A program made the position numbers and the translations under genes. Of a stretch of DNA of 45,588 nt, positions 45,432 through 45,588 are shown one piece after another; position 1 is the first letter of the stretch; each line of letters opens with the position of its first letter. Source of the stretch: Verrucomicrobiota bacterium (GTDB taxonomy: Bacteria > Verrucomicrobiota > Verrucomicrobiia > Limisphaerales > UBA9464); contig VHCX01000024.1 in NCBI GenBank assembly GCA_016871615.1, positions 1 to 45,588 of the forward strand, written 5' to 3'. The notes under the pieces are model-generated. The model saw nothing but the letters and a program-made list of their open reading frames with translations, had not been told where the DNA came from and did not search any database.

Positions 45432-45588
45432 GTAAGCGTGCGCCCCACCCCATGGTTCCTAATCCGGTCTGAACCAGGCGATGGTCGGGGATGCATGACA
45501 TCCAACGCCGTCGCCGACGCAACCAATCCGAGATCGATCAACTCGTCTTGGAGTTCCAGAAGTCCGACCTCAGCCCGCAGGAGTTTGC
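45432..45588 (+). mobile_element. Left end of an IS66-family insertion sequence (truncated by the window)
   Basis: The sequence GTAAGCGTGCGCCCC at 45432 matches the GTAAGCG-type terminal inverted repeat of the IS66 family. 59 bp later begins a frame that reads like the small accessory gene tnpA. The remaining genes (tnpB, tnpC) and right end would lie outside. The predicted 8-bp target duplication would be GCCCTCTC (45424-45431). Confidence 0.72.
45491..45588 (+). CDS. N-terminus of an IS66 TnpA-like accessory protein (partial)
   Basis: About 32 residues are visible from ATG 45491. They read IQRRRRRNQSEIDQLVLEF, then QKSDLSPQEF. IS66 TnpA proteins open with such an Arg-rich patch, then a helix, then the S-x-x-x-F start of a helix-turn-helix. 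The gene is cut by the right edge. Position 59 bp inside a GTAAGCG end supports the call. TnpA is needed for IS66 transposition, but its role is poorly known. Confidence 0.68.
   Translation, partial: MHDIQRRRRRNQSEIDQLVLEFQKSDLSPQEF

Overview
The window is a high-GC bacterial chromosome segment that reads best as a member of the Verrucomicrobiota, probably a Limisphaerales-like lineage. The reasons are a Bat-type VWA/TPR operon with a DUF4381-like gene, a very long FG-GAP/ASPIC (CRTAC1) protein, a secreted DUF1080 protein, a PQQ-type sugar dehydrogenase with a lipoprotein leader, and an LPS export cluster next to HPr kinase. This assignment is inferred from gene content, not from a phylogeny. 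Most of the window is dense, ordinary housekeeping sequence.

Layout. Positions 1-148 hold the N-terminus of a secreted protein on the minus strand. Positions 226-7572 hold a minus-strand operon (DUF58, DUF4381-like, BatA, fused BatB-BatC, BatD, BatE), mostly coupled by 4-7 nt overlaps. Positions 7884-12908 hold an ABC-F ATPase, an SBF-like transporter, apt (convergent), a decayed Rpn-family nuclease remnant and an EamA transporter. Positions 12921-16526 (minus) hold a Tat-exported endonuclease/phosphatase-fold protein and an 881-residue TPR protein. From 16633 to 24301 (plus) come a FIST-domain protein, thrS, a Rep/UvrD helicase, a lipid A acyltransferase and a family 9 glycosyltransferase.

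Positions 24631-31969 (plus) hold a tandem CRTAC1 protein followed by kdsC, an LptC-like gene, lptA, lptB and hprK. Together with the acyltransferase and glycosyltransferase they supply Kdo, lipid A acylation, core sugar transfer and LPS transport. A 55-bp, almost perfect palindrome lies between hprK and the convergent GlcD-type oxidase (32126-33502). Then come a DUF1080 protein (minus), aroC and a PQQ-type sugar dehydrogenase (plus).

Positions 37306-42653 hold rpsL, rpsG, fusA, rpsJ, rplC, rplD and rplW. There is an intrinsic terminator between rpsG and fusA and another after rplW. The usual next gene, rplB, is not there, and there is no tuf. rarA and a convergent Hsp15-like S4 protein follow. 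The last ~680 bp have lower GC and end in the left end of an IS66-family insertion sequence.

I did not find a clear new defence or biosynthetic system. The most interesting signals are small-scale: short tandem repeats at several gene junctions (some spanning stop codons), the REP-like palindrome, the terminator inside the str operon, the truncated S10 operon, and the scarcity of Shine-Dalgarno sequences in front of leader and ribosomal-protein genes.
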